Source: Flavivirga abyssicola (lineage in GTDB: Bacteria > Bacteroidota > Bacteroidia > Flavobacteriales > Flavobacteriaceae). From it: a DNA stretch of 64,000 nucleotides. The stretch is taken from NCBI RefSeq assembly GCF_030540775.2, contig NZ_CP141266.1, forward strand, positions 523,501 through 587,500, read 5' to 3'. The notes under the pieces are model-generated. The model searched no databases, was not told the origin of the DNA, and saw only the letters and a list, made by a program, of their open reading frames with translations. Of this stretch, positions 1 through 10,498 are shown in pieces (positions within the stretch are counted from its first letter, which is position 1; each line of letters opens with the position of its first letter). Made by a program: the position numbers and the translations under genes.

Positions 1-605
1 AAAATTAATTTATCATTAAATTTTAAATCAATAGAACTTAAGTTTCTATAGTCTATAGGGTTTCCATCAATGTCTCTTATTGCCATATCTGGTACAATAG
101 TATCATAAACATCTATGGTTAAGGTATATTCATAAACCCATTTGCCATTAATAAGTTCTGTGCGTGTCGTATCAATAATTGTACTCCCAGCAACAGGATC
201 AAATCCAGTATTTAAAATGAATTCAGTATACTCATCAAATTCATTATAAATTGTAATTTTTGCTACTGAATCTGCCTCTTTAAAAAGCACAAGTGCAGTT
301 CGATCATTTGTAATAGTATCACCAGGATTTATGATAAATTCATCAAGGTTAGTTGCATTACCAGGAATTGGCCCTTTTAAGAAAAAAGCTGTTTTAGGAA
401 TACGCCATTCGTGGTATGTTGCACCTGAAGATAAATCTAAAAATCCAGAATAATCGTTAACATCTACTTCCTTTGCACCTAGACCTAAGCTACTCGTAAA
501 CGCAACATCCACAAACTCATTTGGTGGAACAAATTCATCATCGTCACAACTGCTTACTATAAAAAGCAATAATATTACTTTAAAAAGATTTTTTATATTT
601 TTCAT
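1..605 (-). CDS. Surface lipoprotein of PUL 1, 3' end cut by window edge
   Basis: An open frame runs from an ATG at 605 to the left edge, about 201 residues without a stop. It starts with a lipoprotein signal peptide: charged MKNIKN, a hydrophobic stretch, then the lipobox VSSC followed by DDDE, a sequence typical of surface-exposed Bacteroidota lipoproteins. The mature part is acidic and beta-rich and I recognise no catalytic motif. It lies 26 bases after the susD stop on the same strand, so it is probably the third gene of the susC-susD operon and a surface glycan-binding protein. The glycan-binding role is inferred from position. The C-terminus is outside the window. Confidence 0.7.
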   Translation of the reverse strand, partial: MKNIKNLFKVILLLFIVSSCDDDEFVPPNEFVDVAFTSSLGLGAKEVDVNDYSGFLDLSSGATYHEWRIPKTAFFLKGPIPGNATNLDEFIINPGDTITNDRTALVLFKEADSVAKITIYNEFDEYTEFILNTGFDPVAGSTIIDTTRTELINGKWVYEYTLTIDVYDTIVPDMAIRDIDGNPIDYRNLSSIDLKFNDKLI

Positions 606-631
606 TTTTCTTGTTTTATTTTGTTTAAAGA

Positions 632-2554
632 TTATTGATCTACAATATCATTCCAGTTTAAATTGGCATCTATTTCACTTTGTGGTATTGGTAAATAATC
701 ATGGAAATTTGAATTATAATTATTGGCCGCTACAACTTTGTCCTGTATCTCTATTTGCCCCGAAAAGAACTTTACACCCTGCGCATTTGGGTCAAAAGTT
801 TGAGGTAGTTCTCCTGTACGTGTTAAAAAACACTTAAATCGTACACCGTGTTTTCCATTTGTGTTTTTAGGATAATGCCAATAGTCATATGGAACTGATG
901 CCATCTCACTTAATACATTTCCAAAAACACCCCATCTTCTTAAATCTGCAGCTCTGTCTCCTTCTAAAGATAATTCCAAAGGAATTTCTTTAAACCTTAA
1001 ATGTTCCATTAAATTACTTACAGTTACGACATCACTTCCTGATAAATCTAAATTTATATCATCTACATAAGTGGTCTCTGCGTTATTAAATTCTGCACCG
1101 GGATCCGTTGCTTTTCCTAAAAGCATAATATGAGAACGTTTTCTTACTCTGTTTATATAACGTAATGCTTCAGATAAGTCTCCTTTCTCTAACATACATT
1201 CGGCATAACTTAAATAGATATCAGCTAACCTAATAACTATTATATTTATATCTGATCTGCCATCAAACTCTGTACTTTCATCTTCTCCAGCACCGCCACC
1301 TATAGTATTCCAATGAGTATATTTTTTAAATGTAGCTGTTAAACCTCTTGAATAAGGACGTACACCAGGCACGTTACCAAATTCGCCACCTGGTACACCG
1401 TAATATAAATGATCTGGATCATCAACCTGTCCCATAAGGTTTCCCATTCTTAAGCTATAAAGTCGTGTTGCTGGAACTGTCCCATCTATTTCTCCCTGTG
1501 CAGTATAAATAGTACGCTCTACATTATTTATAGGATCTGCAGGATCAACCTTCTCTTCTCTATACAATAGTATTAAACGACTACTAGGCATAATTCCACC
1601 ACTACCAATAATGTGTGTTACGCCTTGAGACACAGCTTCTTCACCATCTGCCAATAAATTTACCCCAGTAGTAACGTTTACTTCGAATATAGATTCAGAA
1701 TTAAATTCGTCTATACCTGTAAAACATTTCGTTAAATCATCTACCAATTCATAATTATAATTATCTATAACACTTTTAAAATGTAATTCTGCATTTGTAA
1801 AATCATTTTCGTATAAATAACTTTTTCCAAGTAATGCATCACATGCACCAGCTGTAATTCGCCCAAGATTATTATTTCCTACATCTAACCATTCAGAATA
1901 TGTTTTTGGTAGATTTTCCAACCCAAATTGAAGATCTGCTCTGTAAAAATCTTTTATTTTTTGAGATGTTGAAAAGGCTTTCTGGAAATCATCAAAAGTT
2001 TCTGGTATAGTTTCTAATAAAGGTACTGAACCGTCATTGAAACTATTATTTAACACGAAGTAAAAATACCCTCTTAAAGCTCTTGCTTGTGCTAAAATTC
2101 TCAAGCCTTCTTCTCTCGATGCTTCATTTTGATACCCTGCAGAAACAGTCTCATAGTTTTGAATAACTTGATTGGCTCTAAATACCCCTAAGTACAATGC
2201 ATTCCATTTATTATTTACATAATCAGTATTTGCCGTATATTCTAGGTCATACATCTGGGTTCCTGTTCTTCCTCTTCTAAAATTTGCTGGCACTGCTAGG
2301 TCAGTTCTTACAGATTCTGATTCAATGCCTTGTACATCATTGTCTTTCAAAACACTGTATACTGAAATTAAGCCTGCGTTTAAATCGCCATTATTCTCCC
2401 AGAAGTTATTAGATGTCAAAGCATTTGGATTCGTTTGATCTAAAAAATCATCACATGAGTAAAATGATAGTAAAAAGCAAACTACTGGTATAATTCTCCA
2501 AATGATGGTTTCATTTGGTTTAACTTTAATGTTTATAATTTTTTTCATTTTCAT
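632..2554 (-). CDS. SusD/RagB-family glycan-binding lipoprotein
   Basis: 640 residues, a usual length for SusD/RagB. The N-terminal signal ends in the lipobox FYSC with DDFLDQ behind it, so it is a surface lipoprotein. Family signs include an early NFWEN stretch, an N-terminal TPR-like helical part (ARALRGYFYFVL) and the C-terminal region with RLADIYLSYAEC and LRRWGVFG. SusD proteins sit as a lid on the partner SusC barrel and pass oligosaccharides to it. The gene starts 5 bases after the susC stop, so the two are one transcript. The substrate is inferred from the neighbouring sulfatases and fucosidase: a sulfated algal glycan. Confidence 0.93.
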   Translation of the reverse strand: MKMKKIINIKVKPNETIIWRIIPVVCFLLSFYSCDDFLDQTNPNALTSNNFWENNGDLNAGLISVYSVLKDNDVQGIESESVRTDLAVPANFRRGRTGTQMYDLEYTANTDYVNNKWNALYLGVFRANQVIQNYETVSAGYQNEASREEGLRILAQARALRGYFYFVLNNSFNDGSVPLLETIPETFDDFQKAFSTSQKIKDFYRADLQFGLENLPKTYSEWLDVGNNNLGRITAGACDALLGKSYLYENDFTNAELHFKSVIDNYNYELVDDLTKCFTGIDEFNSESIFEVNVTTGVNLLADGEEAVSQGVTHIIGSGGIMPSSRLILLYREEKVDPADPINNVERTIYTAQGEIDGTVPATRLYSLRMGNLMGQVDDPDHLYYGVPGGEFGNVPGVRPYSRGLTATFKKYTHWNTIGGGAGEDESTEFDGRSDINIIVIRLADIYLSYAECMLEKGDLSEALRYINRVRKRSHIMLLGKATDPGAEFNNAETTYVDDINLDLSGSDVVTVSNLMEHLRFKEIPLELSLEGDRAADLRRWGVFGNVLSEMASVPYDYWHYPKNTNGKHGVRFKCFLTRTGELPQTFDPNAQGVKFFSGQIEIQDKVVAANNYNSNFHDYLPIPQSEIDANLNWNDIVDQ

Positions 2555-2559
2555 TTTTT

Positions 2560-5500
2560 TTAAAATTGAAGTTGTAAACCTGCCTTATATTGTGAACTTA
2601 TAGGGTATGTACCTCGGTCTATACCTCTTGTACTAAACCCATCATTTCCTACTTCAGGATCAAACCCAGAATAACTTGTTATGGTTATTGGGTTTTGTGC
2701 CTGTACATAAAATCTTAATTTATCTATTCCAAACTTTTCAGTTATTTTTTTAGGCAACGAATAGCCTAATGCTACATTTCTTAATCTAATAAAAGACCCA
2801 TCTTCTAGAAAATAATCCGATGCACCTCTATAAGAAGCACTATTTGTAGTTCCGTTGTAAAATGGAATTTGAGATTCTGTATTTAATATTGTCCATGAAT
2901 AATAAATATCTCTATGAGTACCCGATTGGTAAGCATATGCTTTACTTCCGTTTAGCACTTCTGCTCCATAAGACCCATACCAGTTCATCGTAAAATCAAA
3001 TCCTTTATAACTGGCATTAAAATTGAGTCCCATATTAAAATCCTCAGTACCACTTCCTTTGTAAACTTTATCATTTTGATCAATTATACCATTTCCTGAA
3101 TCTGCAATGCCATCTCCATCAGTATCCTCTGTTAACTGGTCAATATATCTAAATTCTCCTAATGCTGCATTAGGATCTTCAACTCGATTTGTATATTCAT
3201 CCAATTCTTCTTGGGTATTAATAATGCCGTCTGTTTCTCTTAAGAAAAATGATGCTGCTTCGTGACCTTCAGTAATAACACTTACTAATTCTGGTACCCT
3301 TGGTCTATTTGAAATAAAACTATTATTTAAGAATATAATCGGGTTATTAGGGCTTGTTTTAGTTACCTTATTATCATTTTGCGCATAGGTTAATGAGGCA
3401 TTCCATTTAAAACCCTTTTTACCTTTATGCTTATAATTTAGAGTATATTCTACACCAATATTTCTCATGTTTCCTATGTTTAGAATACTAGTTCTGTTTT
3501 GACCAGAAACCCCTGTTGAAGGTGGATTAACAACTCCAAACAATAAATTTTCCTTTTTATTAACATAATAATCGCTAGAAAAAGTTAGTTTTTCTTTAAA
3601 AAAACCAAGATCAAAACCAAAATTGGTTCCAATTGTAGATTCCCATTTAACATTAGGGTTCGCAAAACGTGCTTGTGTAGTACCTAAACCAAGAAGTTCG
3701 CTACCAGAATTTAAACCTGAAGTGGCATTATTACTTCCAAAAACATAATTCTGCCCTAATTGCACTACAGCCTGATCACTATAAGCTGGAATTCTGTCGT
3801 TTCCTGTTTCACCATAACTGGCTCTTATTTTGAAAGAACTTGCCGTACTTTTTAATGGCTCCCAAAACTTTTCATCAGAAACATTCCATCCTCCTGTAAC
3901 TTGGTAAAAGGTTTCCCATTTATTTGCTGGACTAAAATTTGATGATCCATCTCTACGCACACTAAAGCTGAATAAATATTTCCCATCATAATTATATTGT
4001 AGTCTTCCTATTGTCCCTACTCTTGTTAAAGTTAAATCTCTACCATTAGATCGAATAAGGTCGCTACTCGTATATCCATCAAACACAAGAATAGAGGGGT
4101 TAGCTTGATCTTGCTTTTGTGCATCAAAATATTCTGAGTTAAACTCTTCAGTAGAAACTGCCCCTAATAAAGAAATATTATGCATACCAAAAGATTTTGT
4201 ATAGGTCGCAATAAATTCTCCTGTTAATTTATTCGATGTAAGATGTGATGTTCTATTTGAAGATACATCTCCAGGATTTGGCTCAATAAGATCTCCAGCA
4301 GTATTATATACATCCAACCTTGGTACAATTCTTATCCCTTTAGTATCTGAAAATGTAGCACCTGCCCTTGTTGTTAATTTTAAGTTTTTTGTTATATCAA
4401 AATCAATTTGGATATTACCAGTAGTCCTGGTATTATTTCTATCTTCTTTAGTGTTCAAGTTTCTTGCAACGCCTCCAAAACTACGAATAGGACCTAAACC
4501 TCTAGGATCATCCAATTCATCATCAGTAACATCAAAAAGCTCTGTATCACCAAGCGTTATAGGCTGTTGGAATGGTTTATATCGTAAAATTAGATTAAAC
4601 ACACCATTATTAGGAATCACTCTTTGATCTCTTTTAAAGGTTATTCCTGTGGTTACTTTCCATTTACCTTTAGTAAAAATGGTATTAGATCTTACATTAA
4701 AACGTTTATATCCTGAATTGATCATAACACCCTCTTGATCAAAATAATTGGCATTGAAGGCATATCTTAAACCTTTGTTTCCACCAGAAATATTTATAGA
4801 ATGGTTTTGAATAGGGGCTAAATCTTGTAATATAACACCACTTATATCTGTATTGTTACTAAACCAACTTCTGTTTCTGTGTATATCTGCAAGAACATCA
4901 CCTACGGGTTTATTTGTTCTTAAGGCTGTACGTAACATTTCCATATAGGTATGTTGATAGCCTTCCATTAATGGCACAGCAGAAGTAATATCTTGCACAC
5001 CATACTCAGAATTGACCCTAATAGCCATTTGTCCTACTTTACCTTGTTTTGTAGTAATAAGAATAACACCAGCAGCACCTCTAACTCCATAAATAGCCTT
5101 AGATGCAGCATCTTTTAAAACATCAATAGTTTCAATTTCGTTAATACTTAATTGCGGATCAGACTCAAAAGGAATACCATCTACAACATATAGTGGTGAA
5201 TTATTTCCTAATACAGAACTAAAACCTCTAATTAATATGTTAGCCTCGGCTCCAGGTTCACCTGAATTTGAGGTTACACTTACCCCTGCTATTTGGCCTT
5301 GTAAAGCTGTACCAATATCAGATGTTGTGGTTTTAGCAAGTTCTTCAGACTTTACTTGCCCTACTGCTCCTGATACTTCTTTCCTTTTTTGAGTACCATA
5401 ACCAATTACTACTACTTCCTCTAAGGCAGATACATCCTCTACCATGGTTAAATTAATAATAGTTTGATTTCCAACTAATACCTCCTCGGTATTATATCCT

Positions 5501-5745
5501 ACATACGAAAAGATCAGGGTTTGATTTGCGCTAACTTTGATTTCATAGCCTCCATCAAAATCAGTTACAGTTCCTGTGTTTGTTCCCTTGACCAAGACGG
5601 ATACTCCTGGAAGGGAAATTCCATCTGCTGCCACATTACCTGTAACAGTTTTAACCTGCGCATGAGAAAGGCTAAAACAAGAACAGCAGATAATTAATGT
5701 TAAGAGGATTTTCGTCATCCTCTGAAAGAGTAAATTCAATTTCAT
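2560..5745 (-). CDS. SusC/RagA TonB-dependent outer-membrane transporter
   Basis: 1061 residues. A signal peptide (cleavage after SHA) is followed by a carboxypeptidase-D regulatory-like beta domain (about 33-110, with GVSVLVKG and TDFDGGYEI), then the TonB plug (about 115-235, with VVIGYGTQKRKEVSGAV, LYVVDGIPF and AIYGVRGAAGVILITTK) and a beta-barrel ending in aromatic QLQF. It imports oligosaccharides across the outer membrane using TonB energy, together with the SusD encoded 5 bases downstream. It lacks the STN domain seen in the other SusC of this window, which agrees with control by the adjacent hybrid sensor and not by an anti-sigma factor. About 200 bases separate its start from the sensor gene stop. 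Confidence 0.95.
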   Translation of the reverse strand: MKLNLLFQRMTKILLTLIICCSCFSLSHAQVKTVTGNVAADGISLPGVSVLVKGTNTGTVTDFDGGYEIKVSANQTLIFSYVGYNTEEVLVGNQTIINLTMVEDVSALEEVVVIGYGTQKRKEVSGAVGQVKSEELAKTTTSDIGTALQGQIAGVSVTSNSGEPGAEANILIRGFSSVLGNNSPLYVVDGIPFESDPQLSINEIETIDVLKDAASKAIYGVRGAAGVILITTKQGKVGQMAIRVNSEYGVQDITSAVPLMEGYQHTYMEMLRTALRTNKPVGDVLADIHRNRSWFSNNTDISGVILQDLAPIQNHSINISGGNKGLRYAFNANYFDQEGVMINSGYKRFNVRSNTIFTKGKWKVTTGITFKRDQRVIPNNGVFNLILRYKPFQQPITLGDTELFDVTDDELDDPRGLGPIRSFGGVARNLNTKEDRNNTRTTGNIQIDFDITKNLKLTTRAGATFSDTKGIRIVPRLDVYNTAGDLIEPNPGDVSSNRTSHLTSNKLTGEFIATYTKSFGMHNISLLGAVSTEEFNSEYFDAQKQDQANPSILVFDGYTSSDLIRSNGRDLTLTRVGTIGRLQYNYDGKYLFSFSVRRDGSSNFSPANKWETFYQVTGGWNVSDEKFWEPLKSTASSFKIRASYGETGNDRIPAYSDQAVVQLGQNYVFGSNNATSGLNSGSELLGLGTTQARFANPNVKWESTIGTNFGFDLGFFKEKLTFSSDYYVNKKENLLFGVVNPPSTGVSGQNRTSILNIGNMRNIGVEYTLNYKHKGKKGFKWNASLTYAQNDNKVTKTSPNNPIIFLNNSFISNRPRVPELVSVITEGHEAASFFLRETDGIINTQEELDEYTNRVEDPNAALGEFRYIDQLTEDTDGDGIADSGNGIIDQNDKVYKGSGTEDFNMGLNFNASYKGFDFTMNWYGSYGAEVLNGSKAYAYQSGTHRDIYYSWTILNTESQIPFYNGTTNSASYRGASDYFLEDGSFIRLRNVALGYSLPKKITEKFGIDKLRFYVQAQNPITITSYSGFDPEVGNDGFSTRGIDRGTYPISSQYKAGLQLQF

Positions 5746-5953
5746 CGTTTAGATTGTTTAATTAGTTAGACAAATCTTTTAATTTATTCTCTCAACTCGC
5801 AATAGATATGTTTTAGAATAAGCAACAAATGTGTTTAAATGTGTAAAATATTACATATTTAAAGTTATTTTGTAAGATTAAGTCTAAAAAAATAAACCAT
5901 ATGCCTTAATAAGGTTAACTTTAAATTTATAAAAAAAACTATTAGGCAAATAA
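5746..5953. promoter_or_regulatory. A+T-rich leader and presumed promoter of the susC operon
   Basis: 208 non-coding bases lie between the hybrid regulator stop and the susC start, both on the minus strand. This is the only upstream region available for the leftward susC-susD-lipoprotein operon. It is very A+T rich. I could not identify a clean core promoter or a strong terminator hairpin in it, so the call rests on position. Confidence 0.35.
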
Positions 5954-8900
5954 TTATTTAACAAAAGTTGTCTTGTTGCGCTTTATTTGTTTCACATATT
6001 CACTAGGCAGTGACCCAAATTGCTTCCTGAAGCATTTAGAGAAATATGATGACGTGTTAAACCCGGTCATATACATAATTTCCTTAACGGAATTATCACT
6101 TTGCTCTAACAGTTGAACGGCTCTTTTTAAACGAATATTTCTAATAAATGCACTAGATGACAAACCTGTAAGATCTTTAAGCTTTATATATAGATTACTA
6201 CGACTTAAACCTATTTCCTTTACCAACAACTCTACATTAAAATCTGTGTTCATCATATGTTTTTCCACAATTTCTATAGCTTGTTGAAGAAATTTTTCAT
6301 CTAAAGAAGTTACTGTAACATCTTCAGGCTGTAAAGTTATTTCTCTATTAAACTTTTTTCTTAACTCTTCTCTATCCTTTAATATATTATTTAGTTTAAG
6401 TTTCAAAATATTAATATCAAAAGGTTTTTTCACATAACCATCTGCTCCTGTTTTTAATCCAGACACTTCACTTTCATTTGATGTTTTTGCAGTAAGCATG
6501 ATAATAGGGATATGACTTGTTTCTGTTTGGCTTTTTAGTGTGTTGCACAATTCAATCCCATCCATAACAGGCATAACCACATCCGTTAAAACAATACTTG
6601 GAATGAAATCATTAGCTATCCTCAACCCTTCTTCGCCATTGCTTGCCTCTACAATATTAAAAGTATCGCTAAGTGCTAATCTTATAAAGGTTCTTATATC
6701 ATCATTATCATCAACAACTAAAACAAGTGGTTTTTTTGATTGTTTTTTTACAATATTGGCATCAGTAATTTCATCATTCATATCTATTGCGAATGACTCA
6801 TTTTCTGAAGTTCTTGTTAAAAAATCACTTTCGGTTTTATCTTTAATACTTATTTCTGGAATGTTTTTATATACATTTTTATCTAATGGCAACTTAACCA
6901 TAAAACTTGTACTGTGGTTTGGGGTGCTTTTTACATCAATGCGTCCTTGATGAAATTTTATTAAACTTTGCGTAAAAGACAGACCAATCCCCGCTCCATT
7001 TTGGGGATTATGTTTATTATTGTTTTTAGTATAAAATCTGTTAAACACACTCTTTATTTCTTCTTCACTAATCCCAGATCCCGTATTTTCTACTTCAATA
7101 ATGACATATCCGGGATCTGAAGCATTTGATACACTCTCTTTTGAAATAACTACATTTATCTTACCATGTGCTGAAGTAAACTTGAATGCGTTGGATAATA
7201 AGTTTTTTATAATTTTTTCAAGAGCATCGTGATCAAACCAAACTTTCATGCTTTTATGAATCGATGAAATATTGAAGTCTATATTTTGCTTATGCGATGT
7301 AAATTGGAAAGGCTCACCTACCTCTTTTACAAAAGCAATAATATCTGTATGACGCATTACCAACCTCATTTTACCTTGATTGATTTTTCTAAAATCCAAC
7401 AATTGATTAACTAACCGCATTAAATAATCAGTATTCTTACTCATTATGCTAAACTGCTCTTTTGTTTCAGGACTTTTTTGTGTGCTTTCAGCATTCATTA
7501 AATAGTCTAAGGGCCCCTTAATCAGTGTTAGTGGTGTTCTAAATTCATGAGATATATTAGTGAAAAATTCTAATTTAGCTACTTGTATTTCTTCCTGTTT
7601 TTCTTTTTCTATATGCTCTAACTCAAGTTGATGTTTTCTGGTCGTTTTTATTATTGTAAATTTCCTAAATGCAAATAATAACCCAAATGCTAATAGTGCA
7701 TAAAAGATATATGCAGGATACGTCTTCCAGAAAGGCGGTGCTATGTGAAGGTTAATGACTTTAGGGCTTGCATCCCAAACACCATCACCATTTGAAGCTT
7801 TAACTTTAAATGTGTAATTACCATGTGAAATATTGGTGTAATTTGCAAACCTTTTTTCTGAGGATGTTTGTATCCAATCCTTATCATATCCCTCCAAAAT
7901 GTATGAAAACTTATTTTTTAGTGAAGCTGCATAATGTAAACCCGCAAACTCTATTGTAAAACTATTTTGATCATATTTTAAATTAATATTATTAATATAA
8001 TTTATTGAGCTATCTATTAATACTTTTCCGTTGTATGCTTCTCCAGGGTTTATTTTATTATTAAAAACCGAAAAGCTTGTAACTACAGTTTGTGCAGGAA
8101 AAACATTTTCATTAATCTCTTCAGGGAAAAAAACATTGAATCCATTAATCCCTCCAAATAGCAAAGAACCATCGCTTCTTTTTAATCCTGCTAATTCTTG
8201 AAATTCGTTATTCTGTAAACCATCATTAACATCGTAGTTTTTAAAACTTTGGGTTTTAGTATCAAACTTTGAAAGCCCTTTATTAGTTGACAACCATAAA
8301 TTACCTAAATCATCTTCAAGAATCGATTTAATAACCTCATTAGCCAAACCATCTTTTTGATAATACCTTACAAATTGATCATTATTCTTACCGTTCCCTG
8401 GCACATATTTATTTAAACCCCCACCAAATGTCCCAACATAAATATCGCCTTCTTTACTTTCATAAATTGGCAAAATATAGTTATGGCTTAAAGAGGTGCT
8501 ATCAGTTGGAATATTTCTATAAACCTCAAATTTCGGGTTATCTTTCAACAATTCTTTTGAGGTAAGCTTAGAAAGCCCTTTTGCCGTCCCAAACCAAATG
8601 TTTCCTTTACTATCTTGATAAATGTTCCTTATAATATTACTTGGAATACTACTTTTGTTATTTTGAATATGTTCAAAAACATCTACTTTATAAGCATTAG
8701 AATTCTTCTGAGGTATTAATCGATAAACGCCTCCTCCATAAGTTCCTAACCAAATATTTTTGTTATTATCTTGTAAAATGGTAAACACACTGCCCATGGT
8801 ATTTACAAAGAGATCAATATTTTGGTTAGAGTTTTTATTTGCTTTATCTATATCTAGTTTAAACAACCCTGGCTTATTTCCAGTTCCAATTAAAAGTGTT

Positions 8901-10162
8901 TTCCTATTATTGACAACAACTTCCTCTAGAGCAAATATTTTTGATAAATCATTAAACTTTTTGAAGTTATTAAACCTCCGGTTTCCATTTTTAGAATTGA
9001 GCAAGTTTAAGCCTCCTCCTTCAGTTCCAACCCATAAATCATTATTACTATCTTCATAAAAAGCCCTTATTTTATCGTAGCTCAAGCTATTTGAGTCTGA
9101 GGTTTTATTTATATGCTGAAATTGTTTTCTGTTAGGGTCAATTTTATTAACCCCTCCTCCATTTGTACCTATCCATAAAATGCCTGTTCTATCTTCATAG
9201 ATACTATTAACGATATTTTTACTTATACTATTAAGGTTAATGGGGTCGTATTCAAAATGATTTTTCTTTTTTAAATCCTTTTCGTTTACAATCCTATTCT
9301 GAGATAAACCTTTATTATTACCAACCCAGTAATTATTATTTTCATCAACAATAAAAGCACGTGTATTGGTATGGGTTAGTTGTATTATTTCATCACTTCC
9401 ATTGACATTCTTCTTGATAAACATCCCTGTATTTGTGGCAATAATAAGTTCGCCATTTTGGTTTTCTCCTATCTGGTTAATTAAATTAAAATCATAGTTA
9501 ATTTTAATAAAATTAAACTGGTTATCTTCATCTTCTATTACTACGTATAGGTCACTATTAGCACCAACCCATACATTCCCATATATATCCTGATAGATAT
9601 CATTTACATTTACAGATTCTTTTGAATTAATTTTCACAAATACTGGGTTGTTTTGTGACGTGCTCAAATCAAGTAAATTAACTCCTTTTTTAGTACCTAC
9701 CCATAGTCTATTATTTTTATCATCAACATAAACACTGTTTATAATATTACTATCCAGTGTATTATCATCATTTACATCATGCAGATATCTCGTGAACTTT
9801 TTCGTTTTTTTATTAAATCTATTTAAGCCTCCTCCAGTTGTTCCTATCCATAAATTACCGCTCTTATCTCCAGTAATATCAAATATAATATTACTACTTA
9901 TACTTTCCTCATTATTAGCGTCAGGTAGATAATTAATAAATTCATAACCATTATACTTGTTAAGCCCATCATAGGTTCCAAACCACATAAACCCGTCTTC
10001 ATCTTGATAAATGCAATTTATATCACTTTGAGATAAACCATCATTAGTAGTAAGGTGGTCAAAAATGATATTGTTTTGAGAATAGCTAATACCAAACATG
10101 AAAAAACATGCTGCTACCCTCAATAAAAATTTATAAAAAAAAGTACGTTTGCTGTGTGTCAT
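5954..10162 (-). CDS. Hybrid two-component system sensor/regulator (HTCS) of PUL 1
   Basis: 1402 residues. An N-terminal signal (MTHSKRT, then hydrophobic) precedes many two-component-propeller repeats (motifs such as GNLWIGTTGGGLNRF and GLSQSDINCIYQDEDG), forming a periplasmic double propeller. A Y_Y_Y domain (about 740-820) and one membrane helix (YIFYALLAFGLLFAF, about 833) follow. Then come a histidine kinase with SHEFRTPLT (His near 872), an HATPase with NLLSNAFKFT and GAGIGLSF, a receiver (VVDDND near 1150, phospho-Asp in LTDVVMP near 1193, K in VKKPF) and a C-terminal AraC DNA-binding domain. HTCS proteins bind an imported oligosaccharide and activate their PUL. It lies between the leftward susCD genes and the rightward hydrolases, ideal for controlling both. 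Confidence 0.96.
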   Translation of the reverse strand: MTHSKRTFFYKFLLRVAACFFMFGISYSQNNIIFDHLTTNDGLSQSDINCIYQDEDGFMWFGTYDGLNKYNGYEFINYLPDANNEESISSNIIFDITGDKSGNLWIGTTGGGLNRFNKKTKKFTRYLHDVNDDNTLDSNIINSVYVDDKNNRLWVGTKKGVNLLDLSTSQNNPVFVKINSKESVNVNDIYQDIYGNVWVGANSDLYVVIEDEDNQFNFIKINYDFNLINQIGENQNGELIIATNTGMFIKKNVNGSDEIIQLTHTNTRAFIVDENNNYWVGNNKGLSQNRIVNEKDLKKKNHFEYDPINLNSISKNIVNSIYEDRTGILWIGTNGGGVNKIDPNRKQFQHINKTSDSNSLSYDKIRAFYEDSNNDLWVGTEGGGLNLLNSKNGNRRFNNFKKFNDLSKIFALEEVVVNNRKTLLIGTGNKPGLFKLDIDKANKNSNQNIDLFVNTMGSVFTILQDNNKNIWLGTYGGGVYRLIPQKNSNAYKVDVFEHIQNNKSSIPSNIIRNIYQDSKGNIWFGTAKGLSKLTSKELLKDNPKFEVYRNIPTDSTSLSHNYILPIYESKEGDIYVGTFGGGLNKYVPGNGKNNDQFVRYYQKDGLANEVIKSILEDDLGNLWLSTNKGLSKFDTKTQSFKNYDVNDGLQNNEFQELAGLKRSDGSLLFGGINGFNVFFPEEINENVFPAQTVVTSFSVFNNKINPGEAYNGKVLIDSSINYINNINLKYDQNSFTIEFAGLHYAASLKNKFSYILEGYDKDWIQTSSEKRFANYTNISHGNYTFKVKASNGDGVWDASPKVINLHIAPPFWKTYPAYIFYALLAFGLLFAFRKFTIIKTTRKHQLELEHIEKEKQEEIQVAKLEFFTNISHEFRTPLTLIKGPLDYLMNAESTQKSPETKEQFSIMSKNTDYLMRLVNQLLDFRKINQGKMRLVMRHTDIIAFVKEVGEPFQFTSHKQNIDFNISSIHKSMKVWFDHDALEKIIKNLLSNAFKFTSAHGKINVVISKESVSNASDPGYVIIEVENTGSGISEEEIKSVFNRFYTKNNNKHNPQNGAGIGLSFTQSLIKFHQGRIDVKSTPNHSTSFMVKLPLDKNVYKNIPEISIKDKTESDFLTRTSENESFAIDMNDEITDANIVKKQSKKPLVLVVDDNDDIRTFIRLALSDTFNIVEASNGEEGLRIANDFIPSIVLTDVVMPVMDGIELCNTLKSQTETSHIPIIMLTAKTSNESEVSGLKTGADGYVKKPFDINILKLKLNNILKDREELRKKFNREITLQPEDVTVTSLDEKFLQQAIEIVEKHMMNTDFNVELLVKEIGLSRSNLYIKLKDLTGLSSSAFIRNIRLKRAVQLLEQSDNSVKEIMYMTGFNTSSYFSKCFRKQFGSLPSEYVKQIKRNKTTFVK

Positions 10163-10302
10163 AGTTTTAATGTAACATAATAATGGCCTTTTTATGCTTT
10201 CTAATTTAAAGGCATGCGAAAAGCAGCCCCCTACTCAAATATAAATAAAAAATAACCTAATTCTAGATTGAGCCCCTTAAGACACTAAATATTTTTGCTA
10301 AA

Positions 10303-10398
10303 AAAACTCATTTATAATGTAAACAAAGACATATGTTGCCATTTAAAAAAGAAATGAGCTACAAAAATCATTTATTCTACAAACAAAATCATTTGTTC
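10303..10398. repeat. Imperfect 36-base direct repeat, candidate HTCS operator
   Basis: Copy a is 10303-10338 and copy b is 10363-10398, exactly 60 bases apart and about 75% identical. Shared blocks are TCATTTAT, AAACAAA and a terminal ATNTGTT. Copy b ends 23 bases before the TAGATTTG -7 element, where an activator would contact RNA polymerase. Binding of the neighbouring HTCS is inferred. Confidence 0.4.
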
Positions 10399-10421
10399 GG
10401 TGCATTGCTTTGGCTAAATTT

Positions 10422-10429
10422 TAGATTTG
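10422..10429 (+). promoter_or_regulatory. -7 promoter element (TAGATTTG) for the hydrolase genes
   Basis: TAGATTTG matches the Bacteroidota -7 consensus TAnnTTTG. It would give a leader of about 63 bases before the fucosidase ATG at 10499. I see no good TTTG -33 box at the usual spacing, consistent with an activator-dependent promoter. Confidence 0.45.
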
Positions 10430-10498
10430 CTTAGTGTATAATTACACTTATAGTTACTAAAAATCTAAAAGAATTAAATAAATAAAACATCAGAAATA

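Larger units (their letters stand above)
10163..10498. promoter_or_regulatory. Divergent control region between HTCS and fucosidase genes
   Basis: 336 non-coding bases separate the leftward regulator gene from the rightward hydrolase genes. They contain an imperfect 36-base direct repeat (10303-10338 and 10363-10398, 27 of 36 matches, offset 60) and a -7 element TAGATTTG at 10422-10429, annotated separately. No further open frame is supported. Confidence 0.55.
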
